NCBI GenBank assembly: GCA_037576195.1 | Contig: CM075103.1 | Span: 24,986,001 to 25,050,000, forward strand | DNA length: 64,000 nt | Direction of reading: 5' to 3' | DNA from: Phytoseiulus persimilis | Lineage: Eukaryota; Arthropoda; Arachnida; Mesostigmata; Phytoseiidae | Shown here: positions 49,300 to 61,732 of the stretch, piece by piece | How the letters are laid out: each line of letters starts with the position of its first letter | Numbering within the stretch: position 1 is the stretch's first letter | Made by a program: the position numbers and the translations under genes | The notes under the pieces: generated by a model | Seen by the model: the letters and a program-made list of their open reading frames with translations, nothing else | Database searches by the model: none | What the model was told of the DNA's origin: nothing

Positions 49300-50210
49300 T
49301 GGCACTTGCTGAGCGGTCTAGGACATTTTGGCGCAGGATGTTTCGGCGCAGATCCAGTTAAAGCTACCGAGAGTAATCGGAACAGTATTATTCAGTGGCT
49401 ATCGATGCTTCATGTGGCGAATGTGACCAACGGAGCTTTCATCGATAGTCTCCGTTCCCACATGCACGTAAAAGTTCGCTCAAATCGCTCACTTCGAGAG
49501 CTACTCGCTCTCAAGTGCGCAAGCGCCGTCGGTGCAGACTCGGCAGTAGTTCTCAGCAAAATAACGCGTTGAAGCATGAGCTCCCGATCGGAATGTTGAC
49601 GTACGCTGGGAGAACTGTGTGGGACTCGGTCGGAACGAATTTCACGATGTTCAAAGCTATCACTTGTCTGTCTGAGCGACGGACTCGTGATCCCACAGCG
49701 CACTTTCATTGGTGATTGCCCGAAAGCTGTCCACATCTTATTGACCCTCACGGGAAGCACTGACATCGGGATCTCTCAAAGCGATCCGATCCCTTCTATG
49801 AACAGTTTCAACCGCGAGCGGAAATTGTGAAGCATGATTCAAGGACCTCAGACTTCGGTTGATAAAATCGTCTCGACCGAGTTCCACACTGTTCTCCCAG
49901 CGTACGTCAATATACCCACCGGGGGGTGGGGGGCATCTCAAGGCAATCTATTGCAGACTCAATCGAGGAAAAAAGAAAACTTTGGAGCCGCTTCTGCAAC
50001 GACAACACCTGAATATTCGAAACCCAGCTACTATAGGTGTGGGCGATTCGAGCGAAATTTTTCGAGCATGTGGCACCGGAAACTATGGGGTATAGATGAA
50101 AGCTCTGATGGTCTTCTGCATCGCGAAAAAAACATCGGTAGCTCATTTGAGCTCCGTCTGAATCTGCGGCAAAATGTCTGCGCCAAAATGTCCGGGCCCC
50201 ATGACCTCGA
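49300..50210. mobile_element. Foldback-type element with 15-bp repeat arms
   Basis: The left arm (about 49300-49375) contains GACATTTTGGCGCAG followed at once by a second unit GATGTTTCGGCGCAG, then ATCCAG and AGCTACCGA. The right arm (about 50135-50210) has, on the minus strand, the same order: CATGG, GGACATTTTGGCGCAG, ACATTTTGCCGCAG, ATTCAG and AGCTACCGA. The arms enclose about 760 bp without a recognisable gene. The period of about 15 bp and the general layout match the other short-unit foldbacks of the window. Confidence 0.65.
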
Positions 50211-50214
50211 AAGC

Positions 50215-51450
50215 GCAGAGTTTATCGATAACAGATCCTCTCCTGCGAGGCCGAGCTGTCTCCTTCACGGGAGTCGGAAATTCCAGCGTGCAAGCCCTCG
50301 TTCCGTCTCTCTCGCGTGATTGGTATCCCACTAGAGTGTGTTTTGTATCATGAGCTTCACGCGTCGCGATGAACTTCGTCGTTTTCGGCGTCCGAGAAGA
50401 AGAAGTAGTGTCGATGATTCGGTGTAGCAGACTGTATAACAAGCAACTTGAGATTTGAAATTTGAAACATGAGCAAAATTTAGCGACGTCTTGCGCGGTT
50501 GTTAGAGGGCCCCTGCGGAGACTTCTTGAGAAATCGCTGCTTTCGAAAGCCGAGATCGGGTCCGTGGCAGTAAGATGATTCACGTGGCTAAAGGGATGAG
50601 GACGAGTGAACTCAATGTTTCGTTTTCTTGGGTGTTCGTCCATAGAATCTGACCTTGCTATCATATTCGACCTCCTTCGAGGTTTGGGGAGAGACGATCG
50701 TTTTCGGATAGATGTCCTCCTCTTCTCAATCTAATGCCCCGGTTTCGCTGGAGTTCACACACAGCCCGAATCGTTTCACTTCGTTCGACGGTGAACTGAT
50801 GGCGGTTTGCTGAGGGTACCTGCTCACGGCGTACATTACGATGTTAACTGCGTACATGACCCATATCCCGTTCAAATCGAGAAGAAGATGGGACTCGTGT
50901 CTTCCCAGAAACACAATCTGCCCACATCGACTACGAATCAGCTTGGCGAAATTCGGAGGTCCCGGTGTGAGAGTGGGAAATCGAGCCGAACGGCGGGTCG
51001 ATGCCAGTTTCCTCATGAGTCCTGCCCGTGACCTCACACGAATCTTGAGCTTGACAGTAAAGTTGAAGAATCTCTCCGTGCCATCTGGACATGGAACGGA
51101 CTCAGAAAAGGATGACGCCGGTGCCTGACGGTTGAGAATGAACGAAATCTTAGAACCCCCCTTTGACTCTCAGAGTGTATCTCCTCCTTCTGCTCGTGTT
51201 CACACAGGCACCGGAGCGAATCGGAATACAATTGGTCTCAGGAAAAATCTGAATCATAGCATGGACCATGTTATCGAGTCTTCCGGCCATTATTGCATGA
51301 AACGGACACTAGGGATTAACTTGGCGGAAACGAGAGAAGCGCGTGCGTCAGGCTCCTATGAAGCATGAATTGCAGTCCGTTCGAGAGATCTCCCCATGTT
51401 TTCCAAAGAAGTTTTCTGCAGGCGGCACCAGATCGCTTCTGTCCGGTCAT
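50215..51450. other. Gene-poor stretch
   Basis: No gene supported. The last few hundred bases may hold more decayed LINE sequence, but no reverse transcriptase motif could be made out. Confidence 0.35.
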
Positions 51451-51459
51451 CACGAGGCA

Positions 51460-52521
51460 GGAACATGAATGAGGGTTGGGATCTTTGGAGCGCTGACGAA
51501 AGCATCGCGGAAGAGAGATCGGCCTCCAGATACAAGGCAAAGTCCTGCCTGTCAGCCGTGAGTACACATATCTAGAGATCACTCCGAGTGACGACTCCAA
51601 CTACCTCTCCAAGCAAGAAGAGAAATGTAAGATGGATGCGAACAGAGTCCTTCACCACATGCACGCCCAGACACTATGGATATTCAACGGGTTTGAACTG
51701 TCCAAAACAATCTGAAAGGGCGTCGCTGTCCCGAAAATCACGTACGCAGATGCTCTTTTCCGTGAAGACAACTAACACAGCGAACGAACTGGAGAAAGCC
51801 CAGCTCGATGGACACTGGGTATACCAGGATGGAAGGTAGCAAACGAATACCTTTCATCGGAGCTGAGCTGAAGCTCCTTCGAAGCAAGGGAAGCCAAAAG
51901 TAGGCTCAGGTATTTCGCGAGGATCTGCTCAATGCCGGACTCGAGATGGCCCAAAATGCTACTTGATGCAGTTGAGCTACAGAAAAACAAAACGAAAGCC
52001 TACCTAAGAATGGGAGTTCTCAGAATCAATTTCGATTGCGACGCACTGACGATCGAACACGACCACGAAAACCGAGCACTCCTTGGAGTCTACTACCCGA
52101 AGCTATCCGGAAAAGCTAAGACCATACAGAATAAAGCCTGCGAAGACGGGATGGAGAAGAGATCCACTCCCGAGCATTACCGAGCTCACAAAGAGTCAAG
52201 GACCACAATCACCCACATAAATGACAATAGTAGAGGATCCTCCCCACTGCCCCAGACACATTCTGCGACCAATGTGGAGTTCACCCCGAATTAATGGCAC
52301 ATGTGATTGAATTGGAAGATTCATTCATAAATACAAAAATCAGATCCAATGAATCATGCGTTGCCTCTTTCTTGGGTTGTATGCCTCCATATATCGAATT
52401 CATCAGGGAGAAGAGCGCTCTCGTCGTGGGAACTATAGGGAACGTCGGGATGCCGTTGCTGGAAGCTCAGGGAACTCCTTGCTTCATTGGTAGTCAAGTG
52501 CGAGCTGGTTCGTTCTCGTGA
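51460..52521 (+). mobile_element. 3' end of a degraded LINE (non-LTR retrotransposon)
   Basis: Three frames in turn give the region that follows the reverse transcriptase in RTE/CR1-like LINE proteins. The first (about 51521-51780) has VSREYTYLEITPSDDSNYLS and LHHMHAQTLWIFNGFELSK, interrupted by one in-frame stop before KGVAVPKITYADA. The second (about 51810-52294) has WTLGIPGWKVANEYLSSEL, another stop, FEAREAKSRLRYFARICSM, RWPKMLLDAV and a long Lys/Glu-rich part. The third ends with a zinc-finger-like DTFCDQCGVHPELMAHVIEL and closes at 52521. Frameshifts lie between them. The catalytic core was not found, so the copy is 5' truncated, as usual for LINEs. No poly(A) tail is evident. Confidence 0.65.
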
Positions 52522-52524
52522 TCT

Positions 52525-55500
52525 TGATAACGAGCAGCCACAGACGACAGCGGACTCGCCCACCGGGTGGGCTAGAGTCCGTCGGCGGTCGCAGCATTTG
52601 AGTCGGTTGCGACGATCTCTACCGAGGGGGAGCATGAGTCCCCCTGAAACATCATTTCCGACGACAAATTTTCACGCCCTCCCCAGTGCGTGAAGGTCCG
52701 GGCTCTGGTCTCAGAAGAGTTCTGACAGGATTTCAAACAAATCGGGTATAAACGATGACAGTATTTCGTGTGACTTATCCATCTCGAGCTCGTTTCATCT
52801 TTGATCTTCCGGTTGCATCTTCTTCGTCTTCGGAGCGGGCGTCTACTAGCCTATGCTAGGAAAACGTCTGTCGCCGCGCGGTTGCAAAAACTTTCTCTCT
52901 GAATTTCCCGCGGTCGAAGGTTCTCACGCACGACGAAGTCGCGCAGCGTATCGGTTAGCACGCTCCGCGAAGAGCACTCCATCGAACTTGAGTTCTTTCA
53001 GAAATCTCTAAAATGGGCATGCACGCTTCTCGAGCTTCGTTGGGAGCCCCGTGCGATTGACTTTTCATTTAAATGGTCGTGAGCGCTGGGAGTAAAACAA
53101 GGACCCAATCGTGGAGACGGGAGCCGGAGAAGTAGTCACTCGCCGAGATCCTTAGCTCGTGCCTTCTGCGAATTTCAATGCGCTGTGAAGAAGAACCTTC
53201 ACTCGTGACCGGCTAGGCGGAGCTGCGAATCTTTACGGAATTCCAAAAGCGAAGCTGGTGGCGGATGAGTTTTTCTTCCGAACGTTCCACTTTTCCAAGT
53301 ATCCTGGAACTGGTTGAAGTGGATGCCGAGCAGTCCTCTGTCAAGTTCCCTCGGGCATTTGCCGTGCGAAGGGCGGTCTCATGTAACGGAGGTCGTCCAA
53401 CATTGCTCGAGTCCGAGGGAGACCGTGACCATAATTCTCGTCCGTTTATCAGCGGCGTTACCAGCATGAGGCTTCATTGAATTCGACCAGTTGGGTTTCC
53501 TCTGAGAATCCGTTCAATGTCTCAAGCGCACCAGGCTCAACTCACATGAGTTCACAGCCATTATCTCGAGAGAATGCATGACGGATCCCCCCGGATGTCG
53601 GCTCCATGCGCGCTCGAGAGCACGGTTCAGTTTCCACTGAGAATCTGGCTCCTCATCTTCGGAATCAGCATGCCTCCTTTTCCGAACAGACCGGCCTCGT
53701 CTGCTTCTCCGTGTGAAAAGCTCGATTTGCCGCTGTGTTCCAACAGAGTTTTCGCGGAGCCTGAATGTCTGCGAGTCAGATCCTGGTACTATCCAACGCT
53801 CAATGATATCGAGCAATGATTAAAAGCTACGTAACCCTGAGGCGTTCCATCCCGAGAACGAGTGGAACCAAAAAATGCGGCTCGTCAGCGTCGACGATGG
53901 AAGATGTGACTCACGTAGTACAGCTGCACGCAAAGTTGGCAGCGAGAATCGAGGGTCCTCTTGCTGTTCGCTTTCCGCGGATGGGAGACGCAACATTAGT
54001 GGAACGGAGCAGCTGGGCGTTTTTCAGAGGTTCGTCCGTGGGACTGAAGTTGTGGAGCGATTCATGGGCTTCCATTCGTTGTGAAAATCCGACGTGGAAG
54101 CCATCACGGGCGGCATTGCGACTCTGATGCGGTGCTGTACTTTCGGATTCAAAGACTCTGTCGCGCTACGATATGATGGGGATTCAGTGTGTCCGAGACT
54201 ATGATCCGAAGTCCTTGTGCAACGGGGATGCCCGTATGTTCACGCCTGTCTGCTGATTTAATTGGAAATCACAATTACTGCTCGGAATTCACCTCCGAGG
54301 TGATCTCATTCGGCTGAAGCTCCATCAAACAACGAGTTCCATAGGCCAGATACCCTTGAATCTAGCGTATGAAGCTTCTTTAACGCGGGTCTTGAGCTTA
54401 TCCAGAAAAGCTTCAACGCATCAGGCCCCTTTCCCTCTTCTTTTTCCTCTCCTCTCAACCAGCCGTCGGCAGCAATAGCACCGGCAAACCTCCTTAAGTC
54501 ATTCGTCTTTCTCTGTCCACAGTCTCTTATGTTAGAGCACCTTAAGAAACATGTTCTCCGTTTGCTGGCATGGGTTCCGGCGGGCCGCGCCGTCCATCCG
54601 CTTCCCGAATACAGACTTGTGGTTTGCCCAGACTGCTGTTCGCTGTGATGAGCAAGGGTACGACGAACAAGTACGAGAGAAAGGGGTGACCCCGCAGAAC
54701 CCAGTGGCATTCTTCCCTACGGACCCTATCATAAGCAGTCGGCTCTAAAATTCGAAGCCGAGTGCGATCCTCGGCCTCCCGCGGCCGGTTCATCTCGTCG
54801 GAATCCTTGAATTCCTTGAAGAGATTACAACTCGTCTCAGATGCACGGGATTCGAAGTTTAGGGTCGTGTAACTTCCTCGAGGGAAACATCTCCCGCCGG
54901 AGACCAGCTCGATGCTCCTCCAGTCGGGAAAAGGGTGGCACCATGTCGATAAAACTTCAAATCCGTGTCTGTTTCTGTCCATTCGAAAAAAGCTGTCGCG
55001 GAGAGTCGCATGGTTGCCCAACTGTTGATTGTACTCCGACTCCCGAGAGTAGCGATCAGACGCGCTCGCTCGAATCTGCGTGCGAGGAGCTCCAGTCGTA
55101 GTTGCTGTTCATCTGATTCCCTCTTTCCAAAAGCAGCTTACGACACCAATACCATTGCAGCTGAAACCTTTGGCGGAGCTCGAGCGGACACTCCTGCGTC
55201 TTCCGTCCCATCTCTCTGACAAGAAGAAAACACTCGCCGAGCGACCACCACAGTCAGTATCCTGCAGATGAGCCAAACAATAAAGCTCGGCGGTGGCGCA
55301 CTGCCTGCCAGTGCCGATCAAACCGAGAATCAACCTGAGACGAGAGAAACCAAATGCAAGGCACGCGGAGAAACGAAGAGAAGAGGGTTTCCGTCGGCAG
55401 TTTCGACGACGACTCGGAAATGAAGCGGAGCGAGCCACGCCGGCCCTGACGGTGGTCTCTGGCCGAGCCTCGGCGCTTCCTTAGAGTTCTATCATAAAAT

Positions 55501-55975
55501 GGAGAGCGGGGTCGTGCTTATAGCTCGGTCAGAGGTTGCTGGAGGCGCGGAGTGGGAGGATCGAGCCCGAGAGATTCGCGACTCTCGCTTCAGCCGCGGT
55601 GATCACGCGTCGAAACTCCGTGAATCAAAACAAAGCTTGAAGAGACACCGCGACGACATGGACTCTCTTTACCGAATGACCCCGGCCGACCGCGTGATCA
55701 AACAGACAGCACTCAAAAGCTAGCGGAGGTGATCTCACAAGTGGAGCTCGAAGAACCGTTTGATCGCACTCCACATCGACATCCGTCATGGTCACTTGGA
55801 CAGGGAGGCGAACACTTTGATACCCTGCTCGTCTCGGCATTCGGGCTAGCAGACTCCGGGACAGGGAACCGTTGCGAAGGCTCGTGAGCAACTGTTTGTC
55901 AGCGCGGCAGTGCCAATCAGCGGTCCGACTTGATTTTGGGACGGGTCGATTTGAGCGCAAGGTTGATTCAGAGGT
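52525..55975. other. Gene-poor stretch
   Basis: Nothing recognisable was found. Frames of up to 178 codons overlap on opposite strands and carry low-complexity Arg/Ser-rich translations. Confidence 0.4.
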
Positions 55976-55979
55976 TTGG

Positions 55980-56909
55980 GTCCGGAATGCCGAAAACCCG
56001 GAATACCGAAAACCCGAAATACCGAAAACCCGAAATACCAAACGCCCTGAATCCCGAAAACCCGGAATGCCGAAGGTGTTCCCCTCCCGTCGGAGAGCAG
56101 CTGAGACTTCTATGTCGAGCGCCGAGCCCGGCCGTGGAGGCTTACTCGAAAGCATTGACATTCACGGAGGACTGCCGGAATCATTCGCCGGAGCCTACCC
56201 GGATCATTCGGGAGCCGTTGTATGCTGGGTTGAGCCAAGCAAGGTTGTCAGGAATCTTGGGAATCTTATGACAGTCCTCGAAAGTTCGAGATTCTTTGAT
56301 GAATGCCAGTCCTGATAAGCCTGCTCTGCCCGGTTAACTTGGCGAAACTTGAAGTCGAATTTTCGGAAGAGCTCGCCTTGTTCCGTACAAGAGTGGCTGA
56401 TTGACCACGAAAAGCCCATACACGAGGCCATCTGAATCTGAAATCCTCATCTGTTCCCTTCAATCGTATCTGGTTGTATACGGAACCCGTGCCGGCGCTC
56501 GTTTGACGATCAACGTCAGCGCTGAATTGAGAACAGCATTGCAGATCTGGGAGCTATGCGCGGTTTCAAATAGGTTTTGGGTTGGTGGTGAAACGGGACC
56601 TCTTCGACCTCCGGGACCCACCAGCGAAGCGGGTCCCCGACTGTTCTCGTATATGTGAGCGGCTGCTGTATGTTGGATACGATTTATGAGGAGACTTGCT
56701 CACAGATTCGGATTTGAACCGTTCTGGAATCCATGGATGTTAGTGAGCGCCGTCGAATCCACCTTCATGGCTGGAATCCGCACTCGGCATAGAAGCCTCG
56801 GTTGATGTAACACGAGACCAAAATGATTTTCGGTGTTTCGGGTTTTCGAGATTTCGAGCGTTCGTTATTTCGGGTTTTCGTTATTTTGGGTTTTCGGGAT
56901 TCCGGGTGC
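55980..56909. mobile_element. Foldback-type element with 16-bp repeat arms
   Basis: The left arm (55980-56076) has about six units of CCGAAAACCCGGAATA. The right arm (56827-56909) has the reverse complement (GGGTTTTCGGTATTTCG-like), also about five units with drift. The arms enclose about 750 bp without a recognisable gene. Just outside, both sides carry a GATTCAGA-like word (left at about 55965, right on the minus strand at about 56915), so homology may extend a little past the arrays. Confidence 0.7.
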
Positions 56910-57127
56910 ACACCGATTCAGACGCAACCGTATAACCCCGCCTTAAGCTCGCCCTTCAAACAGATCCTTGGCATCGACGGCAATCTCAAGGGAGTGGGCA
57001 ACATCTCGGCCGGTGCCGGGTTGAATTCCGCGCGCGATTCCGAGAATGGAAGTCCCAGAAGATAGATATTCGCGACCGTAAACGATTATTTCTCACACGC
57101 GGGCCTCTGACCGACGGTTAGGGTTCG

Positions 57128-57851
57128 ACACGCCGAAAATTCGAACCCGAAAAGCATAAAGCCGAAAAGCATGAAGCCGGACACCTCCTCTCCCAACAGC
57201 GGAGTGGTCGGGACTGGTTTGGCGGGATGGAATTTTGGTGTCGTTCCGTCGATCTGTACTTTTGTGAGACTCCATTGGATGACACGCACCTGCCGCGAAG
57301 AATCAGTGAGCTCGATTCGCCGCTCGGTGCCAATGAGAGTCCCAGGCAGGTTACAGGCTCATTGAGGTGATTCGGGAGCACCGATACGTGATATCACCGA
57401 ACCGTCTGGTTCACTGTATCACTTGCTGACCACGGAAGACACCGGCCGTCGGTGGCTTCGAAGATTTAGTTCCAGACAGCTGAGCCATCGCTGATCGATT
57501 CCGGTTTTCCCTTTCCGGTAGGAAAAACAAGGCGTTGTAACAGCGTGTTCTGCGAATAGTACTAGAGCTGGAGGTGAAGGTGAAGGTTCATCATCAGATC
57601 TAGCAAGTTGACCTCGGAAACTTCAAGATTTGCGTTCAGCGAATTACTTCCTGTAGCAGCAAAACCTTTGCTCGAACACTGTAGACGCGGAACAGCGAGG
57701 CCTGAGCGTAACGAAGCTGCGATTCCTCCTCGCTGAACCAGTCCAGACCTGTTGGGAGAGGAGGTTTTCGGCTCCACGCGCTTCGGCGTCATGCTTTTCG
57801 GGCTCGATTTCTCGGCTTCATGCATTTTGGGCTCGATTTTTCGGGATCCAG
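57128..57851. mobile_element. Foldback-type element with 15-16-bp repeat arms
   Basis: The left arm (57128-57235) has CCCGAAAAGCATAAAG, CCGAAAAGCATGAAG, then ACCTCCTCTCCCAACAG and a GGACTGGTT word. The right arm (57722-57851) has the same order on the minus strand: CCCGAAAAGCATGACG and further AGCCGA-type units, then ACCTCCTCTCCCAACAG, then GGACTGGTT. The exact 17-bp word shared beside the arrays shows the arms are one inverted repeat, not two unrelated arrays. The middle (about 490 bp) has no recognisable gene. The right border touches the left border of the giant foldback that follows. Confidence 0.75.
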
Positions 57852-57956
57852 GTTATAGACCTCGCCGACTGGAGTTGGCCGCGCTGCGCGCGGTTGGACG
57901 GCGTTCCCTGGCATCGAGGCACTTTTCTCTCTCTCCACTGGGTCAGCATCATGGTT

Positions 57957-60900
57957 TCGAAAAGTATGGTCAGATCGGTCCCGGAATCACCCCTCCAGAA
58001 TTGAGAAAGTATGCTCAGATTGCTCCCGGAATCACCCCTCCAGACTTGGAAAGTATGGTCAGTTCGGTCCCGGAATCACCCCTCCAGACTTGGAAAGTAT
58101 GGTCAGTTCGGTCCCGGAATCAGCGCCGCCCCCCCCCCTCCAGACTTGGAAAGTAATGGTCATATTGGTCCCGGAATGGCCCCTCCAGACTTGAAAAGTA
58201 TGGTCAGGTCGGTCCCGGAATCGCCCCTCCAGAATTGAAAAAGTATGCTCAGATTGCTCCCGGAATCGCCCCTCCAGACTTGAAAAGTATGGTCAGCTCG
58301 GTCCCCGAATCGCCCCTCCAGACTTGAAAAGTATGGTCAGATCGGTCCCCGAATCGCCCCTCCAGAATTGAAAAAGTATGCTCAGATTGCTCCCGGAATC
58401 ACCCCTCCAGACTTGGAAAGTAATGGTCAGATTGGTCCCAGAATCACCCCTCCAGACTTGAATAAGTATGATTAGATCGGTCCCGGAATCACTTTTCCAG
58501 AATTGAAAAAGTATGCTCAGATTGCTCCCGGAATCACCCCTCGAGACTTGGAAAGTAATGGTCAGATTGGTCCCACGATCACCCCTCCAGACTTGGAAAG
58601 TAATGGTCAGATTGGTCCCAGAATCACTCCTCCAGACTCGAATAAGTATGATTAGATCGGTCCCGGAATCACCTTTCCAGACTTGGAATGTAATGGTCAT
58701 ATTGGTCCCGGAATCACCCCTCGAGACTTGGAAAGTAATGGTCAGATTGGTCCCAGAACCACCCCTCCAGACTTGAATAAGTATGATTAGATCGGTCCCG
58801 GAATCACCTTTCCAGACTTGGAATGTAATGGTCATATTGGTCCCGGAATCACCCCTCTAGACTTGGAAAGTAATGGTCAGATTGGTCCCAGAACCACCCC
58901 TCCAGACTTGAATAAGTATGATTAGATCGGTCCCGGAATCACCTTTCCAGACTTGGAATGTAATGGTCATATTGGTCCCGGAATCACCCCTCCAGACTTG
59001 GAAAGTAATGGTCAGATTGGTCCCAGAATCACCCCTCCAGACTTGAATAAGTATGATTAGATCGGTCCCGGAATCACCTTTCCAGAATTGAAAAAGTATG
59101 CTCAGATTGCTCCCGGAATCACCCCTCGAGACTTGGAAAGTAATGGTCAGATTGGTCCCAGGATCACCCCTCCAGACTTGGAAAGGAATGGTCAGATTGG
59201 TCCCAGAATCACTCCCCCAGACTCGAATAAGTATGATTAGATCGGTCCCGGAATCACCTTTCCAGACTTGGAATGTAATGGTCATATTGGTCCCGGAATC
59301 ATCCCTCGAGACTCGGAAAGTAATGGTCAGATTGGTCCCAGAACCACCCCTCCAGACTTGAATAAGTATGATTAGATCGGTCCCGGAATCACCTTTCCAG
59401 AATTGAAATAGTACGCTCAGATTGCTCCCGGAATCACCCCTCGAGACTTGGAAAGTAATGGTCAGATTGGTCCCAGGATCACCCCTCCAGACTTGGAAAG
59501 TAATGGTCAGATTGGTCCCAGGATCACCCCTCTAGACTTGGGAAGGAATGGTCAGATTGGTCCCAGAATCACTCCTCCAGACTCGAATAAGTATGATTAG
59601 ATCGGTCCCGGAATCACCTTTCCAGACTTGGGATGTAATGGTCATATTGGTCCCGGAATCACCCCTCGAGACTTGGAAAGTAATGGTCAGATTGGTCCCA
59701 GAACCACCCCTCCAGACTTGAATAAGTATGATTAGATCGGTCCCGGAATCACCTTTCCAGACTTGGAATGTAATGGTCATATTGGTCCCGGAATCACCCC
59801 TCGAGACTTGGAAAGTAATGGTCAGATTGGTCCCAGAACCACCCCTCCAGACTTGAATAAGTATGATTAGATCGGTCCCGGAATCACCTTTCCAGAATTG
59901 AAAAAGTATGCTCAGATTGCTCCCGGAATCACCCCTCGAGACTTGGAAAGTAATGGTCAGATTGGTCCCAGGATCACCCCTCCAGACTTGGAAAGTAATG
60001 GTCAGATTGGTCCCAGGATCACCCCTCCAGACTTGGAAAGGAATGGTCAGATTGGTCCCAGAATCACTCCTCCAGACTCGAATAAGTATGATTAGATCGG
60101 TCCCGGAATCACCTTTCCGGACTTGGAATGTAATGGTCATATTGGTCCCGGAATCACCCCTCGAGACTTGGAAAGTAATGGTCAGATTGGTCCCAGAACC
60201 ACCCCTCCAGACTTGAATAAGTATGATTAGATCGGTCCCGGAATCACCTTTCCAGACTTGGAATGTAATGGTCATATTGGTCCCGGAATCACCCCTCGAG
60301 ACTTGGAAAGTAATGGTCAGATTGGTCCCAGAACCACCCCTCCAGACTTGAATAAGTATGATTAGATCGGTCCCGGAATCACCTTTCCAGACTTGGAATG
60401 TAATGGTCATATTGGTCCCGGAATCACCCCTCCAGACTTGGAAAGTAATGGTCAGATTGGTCCCAGAATCACCCCTCCAGACTTGAATAAATATGATTAG
60501 ATCGGTCCCGGAATCACCTTTCCAGACTTGGAATGTAATGGTCATATTGGTCCCGGAATCACCCCTCGAGACTTGGGAAGTAATGGTCAGATTGGTCCCA
60601 GAACCACCCCTCCAGACTCGAATAAGTATGATTAGATCGGTCCCGGAATCACCTTTCCAGACTTGGAATGTAATGGTCATATTGGTCCCGGAATCACCCC
60701 TCGAGACTTGGAAAGTAATGGTCAGATTGGTCCCAGAACCACCCCTCCAGACTTGAATAAGTATGATTAGATCGGTCCAGGAATCACCTTTCCAGACTTG
60801 GAATGTAATGGTCATATTGGTCCCGGAATCACCCCTCGAGACTTGGAAAGTAATGGTCAGATTGGTCCCAGAACCACCCCTCCAGACTTGAATAAGTATG

Positions 60901-61595
60901 ATTAGATCGGTCCCGGAATCACCTTTCCTGAATTGAAAAAGTATGCTCAGATTGCTCCCGGAATCACCCCTCGAGACTTGGAAAGTAATGGTCAGATTGG
61001 TCCCAGGATCACCCCTCCAGACTTGGAAAGTAATGGTCAGATTGGTCCCAGAATCACCCCTCCAGACTTGAATAAGTATGATTAGATCGGTCCCGGAATC
61101 ACCTTTCCAGACTTGGAAAGTAATGGTCAGATTGGTCCCGGAATCACCCATCGAGACTTGGAAAGTAATGGTCAGATTGGTCCCAGGATCACCCCTCCAG
61201 ACTTGGAAAGTAATGGTCAGATCGGTCCCAGAACCACCCCTCCAGACTTGAATAAGTATGATTAGATCGGTCCCGGAATCACCTTTCCAGACTTGGAATG
61301 TAATGGTCATATTGGTCCCGGAATCACCCCTCGAGACTTGGAAAGTAATGGTCAGATTGGTCCCAGAACCACCCCTCCAGACTCGAATAAGTATGATTAG
61401 ATCGGTCCCGGAATCACCTCTCCAGACTTGGAATGTAATGATCATATTGGTCCCGGAATCACCACTCGAGACTTGGAAAGTAATGGTCAGATTGGTCCCA
61501 GGTTCACCGGTCCAGACTTGGAAAGTAATGGTCAGATTGGTCCCAGAATCACCCCTCCAGACTTGAATAAGTATGATTAGATCGGTCTCGAAATC
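57957..61595 (-). repeat. Left 45-bp satellite array with higher-order structure
   Basis: About 80 monomers (length divided by 45) of the type GGTCAGATTGGTCCCAGAAT, CACCCCTCCAGACTTGGAAA, GTAAT. Three monomer variants alternate: one with ATTAGATCGG and CACCTTTCC, one with GGTCATATTGG and CCCTCGAGAC, one with AGAACCACCCC and TTGAATAAGTAT. ATTAGATCGG recurs mostly every 135 bp (three monomers), with some 180- and 225-bp steps, which is a trimer-based higher-order repeat. A C-run interrupts the pattern near 58127-58138. The minus strand is open for 637 codons (59532-61445), a by-product of the period. Confidence 0.95.
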
Positions 61596-61601
61596 ACCCT
61601 C

Positions 61602-61727
61602 ACATCTTCCAGAAAACGTGCGGACGAACTGACAGACTATGCCGATCCTTACTATATATAATCGGCTTAGTCTGTCAGTTTGTCAGTTTGTCAGTCTGTC
61701 AGTTCGTCCGCACTTTTTCTGGAAGAC
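61602..61727. repeat. Palindromic centre of the giant foldback
   Basis: CTTCCAGAAAACGTGCGGAC, GAACTGACAGAC and GCCGAT (61605-61646) are mirrored by ATCGGC, GTCTGTCAG, GTTCGTCCGCAC and CTGGAAG (61661-61727) around a TACTATATATA loop. The right half is longer because TGTCAGTT-like 8-mers are repeated about four times, against one on the left. Confidence 0.9.
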
Positions 61728-61732
61728 ATGAA

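Noticed and set aside
56705-56730. tRNA-like B box (GGTTCAAATCC on the minus strand)
   Set aside because: The flanking bases do not form a T stem or an acceptor stem, and no A box or anticodon arm lies at the right distance.
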